Shown piece after piece: positions 1 through 12,841 of a DNA stretch of 64,000 nt. The stretch covers positions 7,218,041 to 7,282,040 of the forward strand of contig CM048849.1 in assembly GCA_026545225.1 (NCBI GenBank), written 5' to 3'. The translations under genes were made by a program, and so were the position numbers. Origin of the DNA: Cornus controversa (taxonomy: Eukaryota; Streptophyta; Magnoliopsida; Cornales; Cornaceae). Below the pieces are notes generated by a model that made no database searches, had not been told where the DNA came from, and saw only the letters and a program-made list of their open reading frames with translations. Within the stretch, counting starts at the first letter, position 1; each line of letters begins with the position of its first letter.

Positions 1-88
1 CTATGTCCACAGAAACAGCCAAAAAACTGTTATCGTTGCGGCTAGGTGGAATATTCCGGAAAGGGAATTAAAAAATCTTAAGAATGGG

Positions 89-127
89 AAACCCTAACCC
101 TAGACACCCACACGCGCATCGCACGTG
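89..127 (+). promoter_or_regulatory. Telobox plus G-box in promoter/leader of the acidic-protein gene
   Basis: A telobox (aaaccctaaccctaga, from 89) is followed by a CACGTG G-box at 122-127. In plants, teloboxes are common near the start sites of genes for ribosome biogenesis and growth, and G-boxes bind bHLH/bZIP factors. Both lie about 300 bp upstream of the start codon at 421. The motifs are visible in the sequence; their function here is inferred. Confidence 0.4.
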
Positions 128-420
128 ATACCCGAGTCTGATGAAAAATGGAATACAGAGCGCCGCAAAGACCTATTAACACAAGAAATACGAGTCCTCC
201 CATTATCACCGTTCGATCTCACGACACGTCATCGATCCACCTCAGTTCTTCATTCAACGGCTGAGATCAAGGTTCTGCAAGAGCTACTGGTTGGAACGAA
301 GAAGCTCCTCTATTCCCCCCCTACTCTCTTCTCCTTCGTTCTTTCAAATTTCTGATTTTTATTTTTATTTTTAATTTCCTGTTTTACTGAGAAAACTTTC
401 TCGAGAAAATTTTGGTGAAG

Positions 421-3172
421 ATGAAAATCATGGAGGAGGAAAGGGAATTCGAGGAAGAGCAAGGAGTTAGGGTTGTGAATGGGGAAATTGCTGAAGATGA
501 AGTGGACAGCGAAGTGGAAAGCGATACTGAGAAGAGCGACGGTGTTGAGCAAGTAGATGGAGAAGATGATGACGAGGACGATGATGGTGATGACGACGAC
601 GACGACGATGATGACGAGGAAGAGGAGGATGAGCCGGAGGAGTTGCACAACTCCGGTGGGCCTCCGGTTCAGCCGGTGGATGACGACGACGAGGATGACG
701 ACGACGATGACGATGACGATGATGATGATGATGACGACGGTGAGGGAGATGATGATGATGATGACGACGACGGTGAGGGAAACGACGAGGAGGATGACGA
801 AGAAGGCGAAGGACAGGTGAGTTTTTACTACCTAATTTAATTTGTACTAAAAGTACAATTAGCTCAGTTTTAGTATTATATTTTGTGATTTTGTTAGATT
901 ATATGTTGAAATTGTTCAAATCTGGTGACTTATATTTGTTTTGGCTTTGTTTTTCGTTTTATTTTCTTCTCTGTCGAAAATCGAAAATTTTATCCGCTAT
1001 ATCTCCCAGATCTATTTATTGTGTTTAAACCCTTCAAATCTAAGGGTTATGCTCGTTTTGCCCTTTTTTTTTTTATAAAAAAAATCTGCTGAAAATCAAA
1101 ATTTTATCTGCAGGTTTATCCTTTTAGATGCATGTATTTTGATGGAAAATTTCACGATTTTACTATAAAAATAAAGTAATTATAATTATATTGATTTTCT
1201 TCCATAGTTCATTGAAGAAGCTTGATATATGTTCTTAATAATTTACTGTAAAAAGTATTAATCAGGATGAAAAGGCCTTAAATAATTAAGATTCCCTCTA
1301 TTTTCTATAGAAACTAATGGAGTTTTTTTTTTAGTTATCTGATCAATAGGTTGCTCTTTTGCTAGTGTTTTCTTCTTGATCTTCTTAGTCAATGTATTTT
1401 TTTTGTTATTTAACCTCTTATTTTTACCTGATCTGTTTTTCTGTGTAATTTTAATATCTTTTCCATTCTTTTTGTTGTAAATTTCTTAGAGAGCAGAGGT
1501 GTTTTCAGAGGTAAAAATCGAAAGATGCGCGCAAAGTCCTGAATCTTTTTCTATGTTAAGCCTTTCATAAGCCATCTTATACTTTTTATATATATACACG
1601 TATATGTTATATATGTATGTATGTATGTAATATTAGGATCAAATTTTTGTTATTGTAGATGAAGTTATCGATAGATAGCAAAAGTTGGTGTATATGGAAG
1701 ATACGATATTGTTGTTATTGTTATAACTGTTTTGTTTAATTAAAATTTTGATAATATCATTTGATTTATGCAAATGATGCTAAATCATAATTGTGGAGTT
1801 ATTTGGTTAACTTAGGCTGCATTTGATTTGATTGAAAATAGTTTTTGGAAAATTCTTTTAAATGATTTTTTGATGTGGGGTTTTTTCTTAAACCAAAGTA
1901 GAGAAATGATTAATTTCCTGTGTCCATCAAGCTGAGTGGAGCTTTCATAGATTTCATGATGTTGGAAGAGTCAGAGAATTTGTGCACTTATTAGTGTCAT
2001 GAGCTAGCATAAGTTATCAAGACCACCTATCCTCAATTGGCTCAAGATGCAAACAATCAGGTAGCCTCACTGCCATGGTTGTCCTGTTATCTAATCATGA
2101 GAGGCAGGATTTTTTTTTGTTTTTTATAAGTAATCATGGGAGGCATCATAGAGCAGTTTTGGTTTATTTTTCTGCCTAATTTCCTGATCTTAACACAATA
2201 ACACCATGGTGGATGGCTCTCCTGATATTTCTTTTATTGCCAAGTATCTAAAGACCACCTGATCTTGAGCATCTCAAGGTCCCTAATTTGGTTAGGTGTA
2301 TGTTTTGTTTGATATCCTCAATGCAGAAATGGTCTAACTAGTTGCAGAACAAACTGTGTTTGTTGAATTATCATATTATTTTTATGCTGGTTTCTTGCTA
2401 TGCTTGAGCAAGAATTTGTTTCTGGTTTATTGGTCAGGGCTTGTGCTCTATTAAGGCAAGGGTGATGATGATGATTGTGCTCTTATCAACTCAGGATTTT
2501 CTTTTTTCCAAATGGAACTTAATCCCGCTAATGGCTCTTTCATGTTTACCTTCTTTTGTATGATCTGGCGTGAGAGTAGCTTTGACATGTTGGAATACTT
2601 GGGAGTCTTGAAGAATTTAAATGTCTTTTTCTTTTTGTTCCTTTTGATATTATCAATATAACTGTTAATATCTCCCCCCTCCCCCTCCACCCCTTTGGTC
2701 CCAATTTTTCACTTTCTACTTCAGTGTGAATCACCTCTCATGGATTCATTTAACTTGTATCATTTCCTCCTGCTTCCTTGAGTGCCACACAATCCACCAT
2801 CTGACTTGCTTGCATCAGAACCCTTTTTTTTCTCTTTCTTGCTTATTTTCCTTAACTGTTTTTGTTCTGTTATGACAATTTCTTTTCTACAAGTACATGG
2901 TGACATCTTACCCATAAACAACTATGTAGGAGGATATGGGAACCGAGTACCTTGTCCGACCAGTAGGTCTTGCTGAAGAAGAGGAAGATGCCAGTGACTT
3001 TGAACCACAAGAGAATGGGGAGGAAGAAGATTTGGACGAGGAAGATGAGGATGACAGTGATGACAATGCTGGTGGGAAGGTTGAGGCTCCATCAAAGAGA
3101 AAGAGATCAGACAAAGATGACTCTGATGACGATGATGGTGGAGAGGATGATGAGAGACCGTCCAAGCGGTAG
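421..3172 (+). CDS. Acidic Asp/Glu-rich nuclear-type protein (plant prothymosin/spermine-binding-like annotation), two exons
   Basis: Exons are 421-816 and 2930-3172, with a 2.1-kb intron opened by CAG/GTGAG and closed by TATGTAG/GAGG. Both junctions are phase 0, giving 212 residues ending PSKR and TAG. Exon 1 is mostly Asp/Glu runs from about residue 45 to 130, interrupted by a Pro/Gly-containing stretch. Exon 2 starts EDMGTEYLVRPVG, a conserved non-acidic core. It continues with an acidic tract, then a basic KRKR patch that could be a nuclear localisation signal, another acidic run and the end. The layout fits small plant proteins annotated automatically as 'prostatic spermine-binding-like' or prothymosin-like, whose biochemical role is not established; histone or chaperone-like charge interactions are a guess. 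ATG 421 is the first in-frame ATG; a second at 430 is also possible. An additional small internal exon cannot be excluded without transcripts. Confidence 0.7.
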
Positions 3173-4360
3173 GGCTGGGCCCCTTGTTGTGCTGAAGACT
3201 GACCGTTGACACATAGGTCAATCCCTGTCTCTTTCACCCTCTCAAATACATCTTTGTAGAAAAGAAGGATAGTAGCATGCTTCATTCACGGTTGCTGCTC
3301 TGCCTTCCTAGAACATCATGTTGCAGTGTATTGTTAGTTGTAGAACTTCATATTGGAAATGCATAGTTATATGGGTTTTCAGAACACTATTGAAACAGTT
3401 TGATTAGGCTCTCTGTAAGGTATGATGTTAGGTAAATTTCAGTATTTCAAGTCTTTAGGTTTAATTGCAGCAGGAGTCCTAGGCAGGGTCTTTGTGCTCT
3501 TTCTAGTCTGTCGGATTGTTAAAGATGTTGTGGTTTTATATATATTGTTGGTCTTCCAGAAGTTATTTTCTTTCTTCAATTATGAGGAATGGTGTTGGTT
3601 CTAATGGATGATGTATATGCTTTTGTGTAATGTTTTCTGACATCTTGCTTGCTAAAGAGAGAAAATACTAGATGAAACTTGATGGGGAATTTGAAAGGAT
3701 TTGCTATTGCCAAAACAGTATTGGAGCAAGTGATGCTTTGAGTAGATGGGCAGATAAGGTACAGGGTGTGTGTCTCTTTTCCAAACCTTGTAATCACAAG
3801 CCTGTTGTTCAACGAAGATTAACCAATTTATGTATTATCCTAGCAGACGCTCACATCTCCGAGGAGACTTGAATGCTCCAGATTACATCATTTGGTAAGG
3901 TTAATCAAATTAACCTCATTCCATTTTGGAGTGGTGATGGATTTAGAACTTACTGTTATGCTTAATCTAAACAACAAAACAACTAATTCAAGATAGAATT
4001 CTTTTTTCTTTTTTTTAAATGAATATAATTATGGGTTTACCCATACCCAAAAGTCGATGTGGAAAGCTTACATTTGCCATGTAAGCACAGATGACGTGTG
4101 CAAACACTTCAGTCCCATTCGGAAACTCCAAGACTAGATCCCTTCAGAAATTCAAAGTGAAACTTTGGTGCACACAAATTTCAAAAGGACATCAAGTGTC
4201 TCTCGAGTCTCTTAGAAACTCAAAGTCAAACTCAAGTACTCATAGAGTCTCTCACAAAACTCCAAAATGAACTTGGGTCTACAAAAGCTTTGAACCGACA
4301 CTTCAAAAAGGAAATGAGTCTAGAAGCCTTTCTTACCGTTACAACACATGCTAAGAGTGC
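3173..4360. other. 3' UTR of the acidic-protein gene, then intergenic DNA
   Basis: The first few hundred bases after the TAG are probably the 3' UTR, but no clear single poly(A) site can be chosen. From about 3650 to 4360 I see only short open frames and no recognisable gene. Confidence 0.4.
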
Positions 4361-4366
4361 ACAAAA

Positions 4367-4486
4367 AATTTGCGAATCCGATCCGATCCGATCCGATTCG
4401 GACGAATCCAATTCGATCCGTTAGCTAATGAATTGGTGGCGGATTAAAAAATTAAAATCCGTTAGCCACGGATTGGATTGCAAATT
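4367..4486. repeat. Small hairpin element with (GATCC)n-like arms
   Basis: The left arm (4367-4385, aatttgcgaatccgatccg) and the right arm (4469-4486) are imperfect inverted copies of each other, enclosing GATCC-rich sequence and short repeats. It looks like a remnant of a small non-autonomous DNA transposon. A related GGATCGGATCG-rich stretch occurs near 62.7 kb. Confidence 0.45.
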
Positions 4487-5085
4487 GGAGGGCGAATATT
4501 GTCTCCCAAAAAATATTATATATCGGTTCAAAGCCGAGATACTTAGAGGGTTTCAGAGTGGTGGATGAGAGGTTGGAAAAATTCTCATCTTGTGTGCATG
4601 TGTTTGGGAAAGGAACTCTTACCATCACATTTAACACTACAGTCATTCTCAATTACCACCTTTCTTTGGTGATAAGTCCGACATTAACCGTTAAATGCAC
4701 TTCTTTTGCTTTGAAGAGAAAGGAACAGGAAAGGAGACTTATTTTTTTTTGTCAACAATTTGAAATTTAAAAATATTATTATTGTTATCTTTGCATAATT
4801 TATAATTGTTTTATTATATTATTATTTTTTCCATATTTTAATGTAGGAAAAATATTTCAATGTTGACATATGTAAAATTGCATATTGTATTATTGGAGTA
4901 AGACCGAAGTTTGAAAAAGTCTGTAATTTTTGAAATATAGTATTGACTAGAAAGCAGGGATATAAATCTAACATGAAACATAGAACACACGACAACAACT
5001 AAAGTCAAAAAATAGGATATTAATGCCACATGTAGACATTATATATAGATATATAATATTTTTTGGGAGACAATATTCGCCCTCC
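4487..5085. mobile_element. MITE with perfect 35-bp terminal inverted repeats
   Basis: Bases 4487-4521 and 5051-5085 are exact reverse complements, beginning GGAGGGCGAATATTGTCTCC. The roughly 530-bp interior is AT-rich and non-coding. Long perfect TIRs on a 599-bp body are typical of a non-autonomous DNA transposon. I could not find an obvious target-site duplication, so the superfamily is unassigned; Mutator-like is possible. Confidence 0.65.
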
Positions 5086-5224
5086 TCTTTTCTACAATTG
5101 CACTTCACTTATCTTTTTCTTTCAAAGAAAATGATAAGATGGTCCCTAAACTAATTAATACATCATCCTTTATTTTATAATATCACAACTATCCTTTATA
5201 CTATCAAGTTAAACTCTTTTTTAC

Positions 5225-5790
5225 CTTTTTTTTGTTTTTTTATTTTGTTTTTTTGGGTCCTATCAAAAGAAATAATTATTTTTACCTTTTTTACTTTATT
5301 TAGTGCTTTTTTGTTTTGTTTTGTCAAAATAGATAATTTATTCAACATATATATATATATATATTTTTGCTTCTTCCAAGTTTCGATAGAAATAATTTAT
5401 TCAATAGAGATAATTTCTTTTTTTTGAACTTATCAAAAGATATAATTTATTGAATAACAATAATTTTTTTTTGTACTCTCAATGTAGATCGTTTATTAAC
5501 AAGAATAATTTTTTTTATGTACTTTTTTTTTTTATCCTGTCAAGAGAAAATTTATTCAACAAAGATAACTATTTTTGGGTACTTTTTAATTTTTAATTCC
5601 TGCCAAAAGAAATAATTTATTTAACAGAGATAATTTTTTTTATCTCATGCCAAAAGATATAATTTATTTGACATATATATATATATATTTTGGCCTTGTC
5701 AAAAGAAATAATTTATTGAACATAAATAACTCTTTTTGGGTCCTATAAAAAGAGAAATTTTTTTTTTGATTAATTTTTTCTAAGTATGTT
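5225..5790. repeat. Degenerate AT-rich tandem array, roughly 60-75 bp unit
   Basis: At least eight times the sequence cycles through a similar unit: a poly-T run, a tcctgtcaaaaga-like motif, aataatttattcaac, and an agataat motif. Unit length varies because the T runs and (AT)n tracts slip. No coding potential is seen. Confidence 0.55.
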
Positions 5791-6535
5791 TTTTTTTGGA
5801 TCCGATCAAAAAAGACCAAAAACATTAAAGATAAGAGACAAATAGAATGCCTGAAAAGATAATTTAGTGTTTTGAAAAAAGTTAATCATTCACATGTGAA
5901 GTGAATGTTAAGAGTGACATTTCTCCTAAGATGATAGTACAAACGTAAAAAATGAGAGTGCGAATATCATCTCCTTTTTTTATATACAAAAAAATAATAT
6001 TAACAATATCATGAGAGAAATTATTAATTTGAAATTTAGAGTTAGATAAGTGTGCCTTTTGTTTTCTAAAACTTTATAATATTTTTAATTAATCCATAAT
6101 ATATAAATCTGAAAATATATATATATATTAAAATACTAGTCTGACTCAGTCTTATTATACATACAATGGACATGATGATGAATTATATTGGAAGATGAGA
6201 TAAGCGAGACATTAATAATAGTGCATATTCTCATTAGCGGTGGGAGCCTAGTAGTGTCGGTGATATCAACAGCCACGGTTTTGGTGTCCACATCTTCATA
6301 ACGCGTAGCGTCATTCACGGCGACACCATCACCATTTGTATCTATCTATATCTTTCATCTTCAATCTTCATCTAGACAGACGACACATCGTTAGGAGGAA
6401 TCCTGGCTGTAAATGATTTGAAATTCTGCATTATTATATATATAATCTATATATATACCACACACCATCACCATTTTACTAATGACTCCAGCGTGCTAAG
6501 GATAGCAAAAAAACATTTGGTTTCTTCACTCGTGA
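5791..6535. other. AT-rich intergenic DNA without a gene
   Basis: This stretch contains several (TA)n tracts and short ORFs only. I see no recognisable gene or element. Confidence 0.4.
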
Positions 6536-6537
6536 CC

Positions 6538-6569
<32 letters not shown>

Positions 6570-7169
6570 ATTTATTGTGTGTATGTGACATTATATAAAA
6601 AATTGTGAATGTTTATGTAAATTTAAGTATCACTATCATTTTAGGGGTGTGAGGGTAAGTAAATGTGTACGTTAATTTATGTGTGAAGGTAATAGGTGAA
6701 TCGTGACCATTTGATCATAAATCGAGAAAGGTACGTAATATAGAGTAGTGTATTGCCTTGTTTGGACTCAATTATTTTAGGAGTGTAAGGATATGTCGAT
6801 ATGTATGTGAATTTAAGTGTGAATGTAATTAGTGAATGATAATTGTTATATCAACCATATATATATATATATATATATATATATCTACACACTAATTTAT
6901 TGCCTGTGTATGTGACATTATATAAAAAATTGTGAATGTTTATGTAAATTTAAGTATCACTATTATTTTAGGGGTGTGAGGATAAGTAAATGTGTACGTT
7001 AATTTATGTGTGAAGGTAATAGGTGAATCGTGATCAGATCATAAATCGAGAGAGGTGTGTAATATAGAGTAGTGTATGGACTCAATTATTTTAGGAGTGT
7101 GAGGATATGTCGATATGTATGTGAATTTAAGTGTGAATGTAATAAGTGAATTATAATTGTTATATCAAC
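6536..7169. repeat. Tandem direct duplication, two copies of about 315-320 bp
   Basis: Copy 1 (6536-6855) and copy 2 (6856-7169) both start with a (TA)n tract. Both then read through ...acactaatttattg..., ...gtgacattatataaaaaattg..., ...aatcgtga... and end tgttatatcaac. They differ by scattered substitutions and small indels. The pair lies about 0.9 kb upstream of the RWA start codon. Confidence 0.8.
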
Positions 7170-7803
7170 GATAGAAAGAGTTATTTTAGACCGCAAATAC
7201 ACATAGATATTTTGAATCGTAAAATTATTATTTTTAAGCATTTTTTGACTGATTGTTTTTGTTTTTTTTTTGAGATACTAAAATACAAAGCTTATATATA
7301 TATATATATATGACTTCAAAATTAAATATACGTTTCTCACAATCTTTTGCCATCCAAACTTTTCTTTAATGGGAGGTAAATAGGAATAAGCGGTTAAAGT
7401 CTTTATTTGATACAAAAACACTGCCATAATTTTGTTTTCAAATTTGAAAAGGAAAAGTGAAACAAAAATCCTTCAGAATCACTCTCAAATTTGATTTTCA
7501 CAAAATTTCCCCAACAGAGATATTTACATATATATTTATAATTATTAATATTTGACATTAACAATAGCTAAAAAATAAAAATAAAAGAAAAGAGAAGTAA
7601 TTTTCTCTCTCCAATGCCATAATCATACTCTCCCAGGTCAAGATCTAGGACGCGTCAACAATGAATAGGTTTCTCAATTGTTAGAAGCAAAAATAAATCA
7701 AATTTTAGTGGACCGGAAATGTTAAGACCAGCCTGTAAAATTAGATTATTCAAAAAAGAAAACACTACTTGAACTCTCAAACTGAAGCTCTTATTATTTC
7801 CTC
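7170..7803. other. Intergenic DNA upstream of RWA
   Basis: AT-rich sequence with one (TA)n tract near 7292. It probably holds the distal RWA promoter. No gene is seen. Confidence 0.35.
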
Positions 7804-8026
7804 CTCTCTCTCTCTCTCTCTCTCTCTTCAATTTCGCCAGTATTAGTATATCAACTTCGCTATCGCCACGAATCTAGGGTTCATTTGTTCGTCATCATCC
7901 GTCAGAAACCAGATTTCGAATTTCATTTCGATATATATATGCACACACTAACGTAATTGTAATGGTAATTGATTTGCTGCTTCTTTCACTGTAATTATTT
8001 TGAGAGACGGTGGTCGTCTTCAAGAA
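7804..8026 (+). promoter_or_regulatory. (CT)n tract and 5' UTR region of RWA
   Basis: A (CT)n run of about 25 bases at 7804-7828 is followed by a leader that reaches the ATG at 8027. Pyrimidine-rich CT repeats are common around plant transcription start sites and in 5' UTRs. The exact start site cannot be fixed from sequence. Confidence 0.45.
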
Positions 8027-11000
8027 ATGGTGATCTATGGACCTATAACCCCTGGTCAGGTATGCGAGTTCGACAATGTCCATCCATCGTTTAGATTAAT
8101 AAAATTTGTAGTTGTCATAAATTTGATAGCGTAATTGTAATTACAGTTCGGTTTAGATGATTAAACTCATAAGTTTTTATATATTTTTAATGTTTACTAT
8201 CATCATTTTGTTATGATTTAGTTTCGGTTTTTTTGTTGGAGATCATTTTGTACGCAAGGGAATATATATATATATATTTTGTGTTTGTACATTGACACTA
8301 CTACGTAACATTGTCTAATTTCATTCTCAGGATTCTTTTTTTAATGTTAGAACTCTTGGGAGTGTTTATATCTCATGCTTAAAAGTGATCATTCGTGCTT
8401 TCGATTGCCAATTGCGTTGCTAACTAGTGACAAATGTATGGCAGTCCATAATTACTAATGGCGACCTACTCTTTGAGCTCTATTCATCTTAATTTGCACG
8501 ACATCTAGTAAACAGGCAGGCATTTGCCTAACATAAATTTGTTGCAAGGATTGAAGGTTTGGACAGGGAAAGGGTGTCTTCTCTTGAATTAACTTATACC
8601 CCATGACAAATAGCACACCCACGATGCCCCTACGGAGACTTGAACCCTCAATTTCTTGTAGCTTGGTTAATTATTATGTTATAAAGTAGTCCATCTTGGC
8701 ATTACTTGTACATGGATCTAAATAGAGCAGATTGGAGAATTGGATTCACATGATCAAGCTCTAATAATTTAAGCCTTTAAAGTAGATGGTGATTGGTGAT
8801 TATTATGGTATCAAGAGTCTGAGTTCAAATCTCACCGCCACCCATTCATTATAATTGGCAAAGTGCTGGACCAAAAATCTGGCCACATATGAGGGAGCGT
8901 CTTAGAGAATATGAACACTCAATTTAAACCTTCAATAACAGCTAGCTCAGCATTTTTCTTATTGTGTTTTGTATCCCCATGCTTTTACAAACTCAGTCAT
9001 AAGGTAATTCATGCCTGACACATTTCGTGCATTTACTGATTGCAGGTGTCATTTTTCCTCGGGATTATTCCTATATTTTCTGCTTGGATATATTCAGAGT
9101 TTTTGGAGTACAAGAAAAAATCAGTCTCATCCAAATTGTGAGTTAGACAGTTGTTCAACTCTGAAAATTATGTATTACTTCAGTGCAGAACTTATTCCCT
9201 TACGAGAAAAATGATCATTTTTTATGCACCATTAACATGTCATAAATTTGAACTTTAAAGTATTTACTCACCAGGATCTGTCTGTATTACAAAGTCTTCT
9301 GATTGATGCCTGCCTCTCTAAAAGATGATTATGAAAATTCATGATACTATGAACACTTCTTACATACTATTTCAATATCATTCTAGAAATATCTTATTGT
9401 GACAATTAAAATAGTTTTGAGTTGATAAAGCAGGAAGACAAATGGTTATTAATTTGTACTTTGATCAAAGAAACAAAAAATTTCTTCAATTTGACGAATT
9501 CATTGCGTCTCTGGCAAATTATTTGATCTTATATTGAACTAAGGTGAATTTTCTTATCAAAACTGCACTAGTATGACTCCTGAATCGTTCCATTTTACAA
9601 CATAAAAATTATCTGTGGATATATTTTTAATCTATTTATTTATGTATATAAATATAAATAAAATTGCAATATATATATTTTTTTCTGAGATATGATAACA
9701 TAATCAATAACATTACAAGAGATCATGTTCAAGTTCATTGATGTTTTCCATTAGAAGATACAAAATCATTTGAAACATGTACAGGTAAAAAATTCGATTA
9801 GATTGTAGTCTCATGAAGCCTGTAATAAGTACAGAATTCGAAGTCCATGATCATTAAAATATTCAGAACCCAATGAATTGCAGAAATTTGAACAAATAAA
9901 GAGTGATCCAGTTTTGGTAGTTGAGGTACTTAAATTATTCTAGAAATGTTTCACTTCTCTCTTTTTTCTATGCACCATACACTTTGGAAGCATGATACAT
10001 TTTTTTCCAGTGGGGAATGTGTTTATTCTGTATTTTTTTCCAAAGCCAGACAGGTGTTATTATTCCTTCCATTTTTCTAATTTCAACTTGTATATTTTTC
10101 TTTCAGGCACTCTAATATCAATTTAGTTGAGTTGGGAAATGGAACTGTTAAGGAAGATGATAAAGCTGTTTTATTGGAAGGAGGAGGTCTCCAGTCAGCT
10201 TCTCCTAGAGTTCGGAGTTCAAATATCACATCTCACATTGTCAGGTTTGTAATAGACAGCTTTTGGCTTCTTTAGTTATTTATAATTGGCTAAGTTAGCA
10301 TGCTTATAAGTTCTGCATCTTTTCAGATTTTTGCTGATGGATGAGTCTTTCTTGCTTGAAAACCGATTGACACTGAGAGCCATGTGAGTGTATTCATCGT
10401 CTAAATCTGCAACAATAAATATATTATTTGAAGGAAAAAGGATCAGAATGCTGACTTTCTTATTTTTGTCGCTTTTCAGATCAGAATTTGGTGCCCTTTT
10501 GATTTACTTTTACTTATGTGACCGAACAAATCTCATCGGCGAATCAAAGAAGGTGCTTCCAACGACCATATTTATACTTCCAATTCCTTACTGTGGGTGT
10601 TCATCATTGTCTTTTGTGACTCATGTGGATGACCAATTTTAAATTTTAGAGGGAACTACATTGTGTAAAGGAAACTACAAATTTACATTCTTTTCCAGTT
10701 TGACTAATGTTATCATCCTTTGAATTTTACGTGAAATCAAAATATATTCCTAGTGGGAAGTACAGACATTGTTAAATTTTTATATGTTTGAAGAAATGAA
10801 GAAGTAAAGAAAAATTAATTGGCACTACTAATTTCTCATTTTTATGGTGCCTAGTGCCAACTATCTTCAATGTGTTGGAATAATAAATCTTAAAGATGAA
10901 CACGCTGTTTGATATTATGTAAATAAGTGCAAACAAACTGTTCTTCACACTCGAAATGGCCTTTTGCTTGTACCATTTCTTTGGTTTGACCTCATACTAA

Positions 11001-12803
11001 TCTTAAAAGCGTTTTAAATTTTCAATTTTGGAACAGATTCATAGTGAATTTTTTTTAACACTAGTTAAATTTAATTGTATGTACAACAGTTCTTAACTTA
11101 TTTTGGAGTATGATTTACGAGTTAGAATTTTTTATTTAATCCTCATATTATCATTAAGTGTTTTTAGAAACTGTTGATTCTGAAATTTTCCAAGTATAGA
11201 AAACAAGGCACTTGATTGATTGGCAGCCAATCGAAAGGCACTGCATTCATGTTGAACGATTGAACTTTCCGGAAAGCTAGTTTCCCTTTCGAAATGAAAC
11301 TCTAAAACCCTAAACTCTCTACTACTCTATTTTGTCTATAAATACTTTATTATCTCAGAAGACCAAAGAGACATAGAAGAGAGATTCACAAAGCATTATT
11401 GTGATATTAGACTCTGTGTGTGTGTGTATTTTATTTTCATTCATCATTCTGCATTAGATTGGTGAGTGATATACATGAGTGTTGACAACTTATTGCTGCT
11501 GACCTTAAATTGAAGATCAACACCAACTTCTCAATCATCTGAGATTGGCTGGACAACTTGTCTGGTAATCAAAGAGGTATTGAAGAAGCAGATTGTGTAA
11601 TCAGTTGAGAGAGCGAACTGTGTGCCTAGAGACTCCGAATGTGAGTTTGGTGGATCAATCTGTGTCAAGAGATAATTAGGGGGTTCCGGGGCATTTGAAC
11701 TGTTAACCTAGTGTAATATCTCTTTGGTATAGTGAATTTGATTTGATTGGACTAGGTCCCATGGTTTCTTCCTTTAAGGTAATCCACGTGAAGAATTCTG
11801 TGCACATTGTGCTTGCTTTTACTTTACTTTATATTGCTCACGGACCTTGCGCATACTCTTTGTCATAGCTTAAGGATTCGGTCCTTAGCCTATCATTCAT
11901 TTTTATACTCACCCATGGCTAGCCCCATCATATGTCAGTTGATTTAATTCATTTGATGTCTAATGAGGTATACATAGAGTGTTAATCACATCCCCATTGC
12001 TGTGCCTTCCTGGTAAAGTACAATTCTATATAACTTGGGCTGCAGCTGTTGGGTAGGATTATATGCTAATTTATGTCCACTTTAAATTTTCTTCCAAATA
12101 TATTGTATTATTTGCTTCACAATATCTTTTTTGATAAAAATAGTTCGTTTTAAAAATTCATGAATCAATTGGAGTATATTCTGGTCCATTTGCTAAGATT
12201 TACATAGTTATCTCCAAAACTTGCATGAATTGCAGTTAAGGTGCTTTGTTGATGTACCTTAAGCTGTGAGGCTGTTGAATATTAATTTGAATAGTGATAA
12301 TGTTGTAGCTTCTAATTAGTTTGTCGCTTCACCATCATGTGTGTGTGCAGAGTTACAATCGCGATCTTTTCATATTTCTCTACTTCCTTCTCATCATAGT
12401 TTCGGCAATTACTTCTTTCAAGATACATCACGATAAGTCAACATTCTCAGGGAAATCAATACTCTATCTAAACAGGCATCAGACCGAGGAGTGGAGAGGT
12501 TGGATGCAGGTTAGTCAGTTTTAAGATGATGTATCGAATTCGTGGAAATTCTTTCTCTAATTTTGTTGTCACTGTTAAGGTGAAAGAAAAGACTGATTTA
12601 CCTTTAAATTTGTTTCCTTTGTTCTCTTATGAATTATCTACATTGTGATAAGAAAATGATTCTCTCCATCTCATTTCATTATTTACCCATACAAAACCCT
12701 TCTCTGTTTATATTTTGCAGGTAATGCATAGAAATACTTTTGATATTGATAAAGAAATACAAGTTTGAGAAGATTAGGAATTTGCAATGGAAATTGTTAT
12801 TGA

Positions 12804-12841
<38 letters not shown>

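Noticed and set aside
310-650. Two minus-strand ORFs (Ser-rich and Leu/Ile/Val-rich) opposite the acidic gene
   Set aside because: They are antisense shadows of GAT/GAC/GAG repeats; no domain or proper start context.
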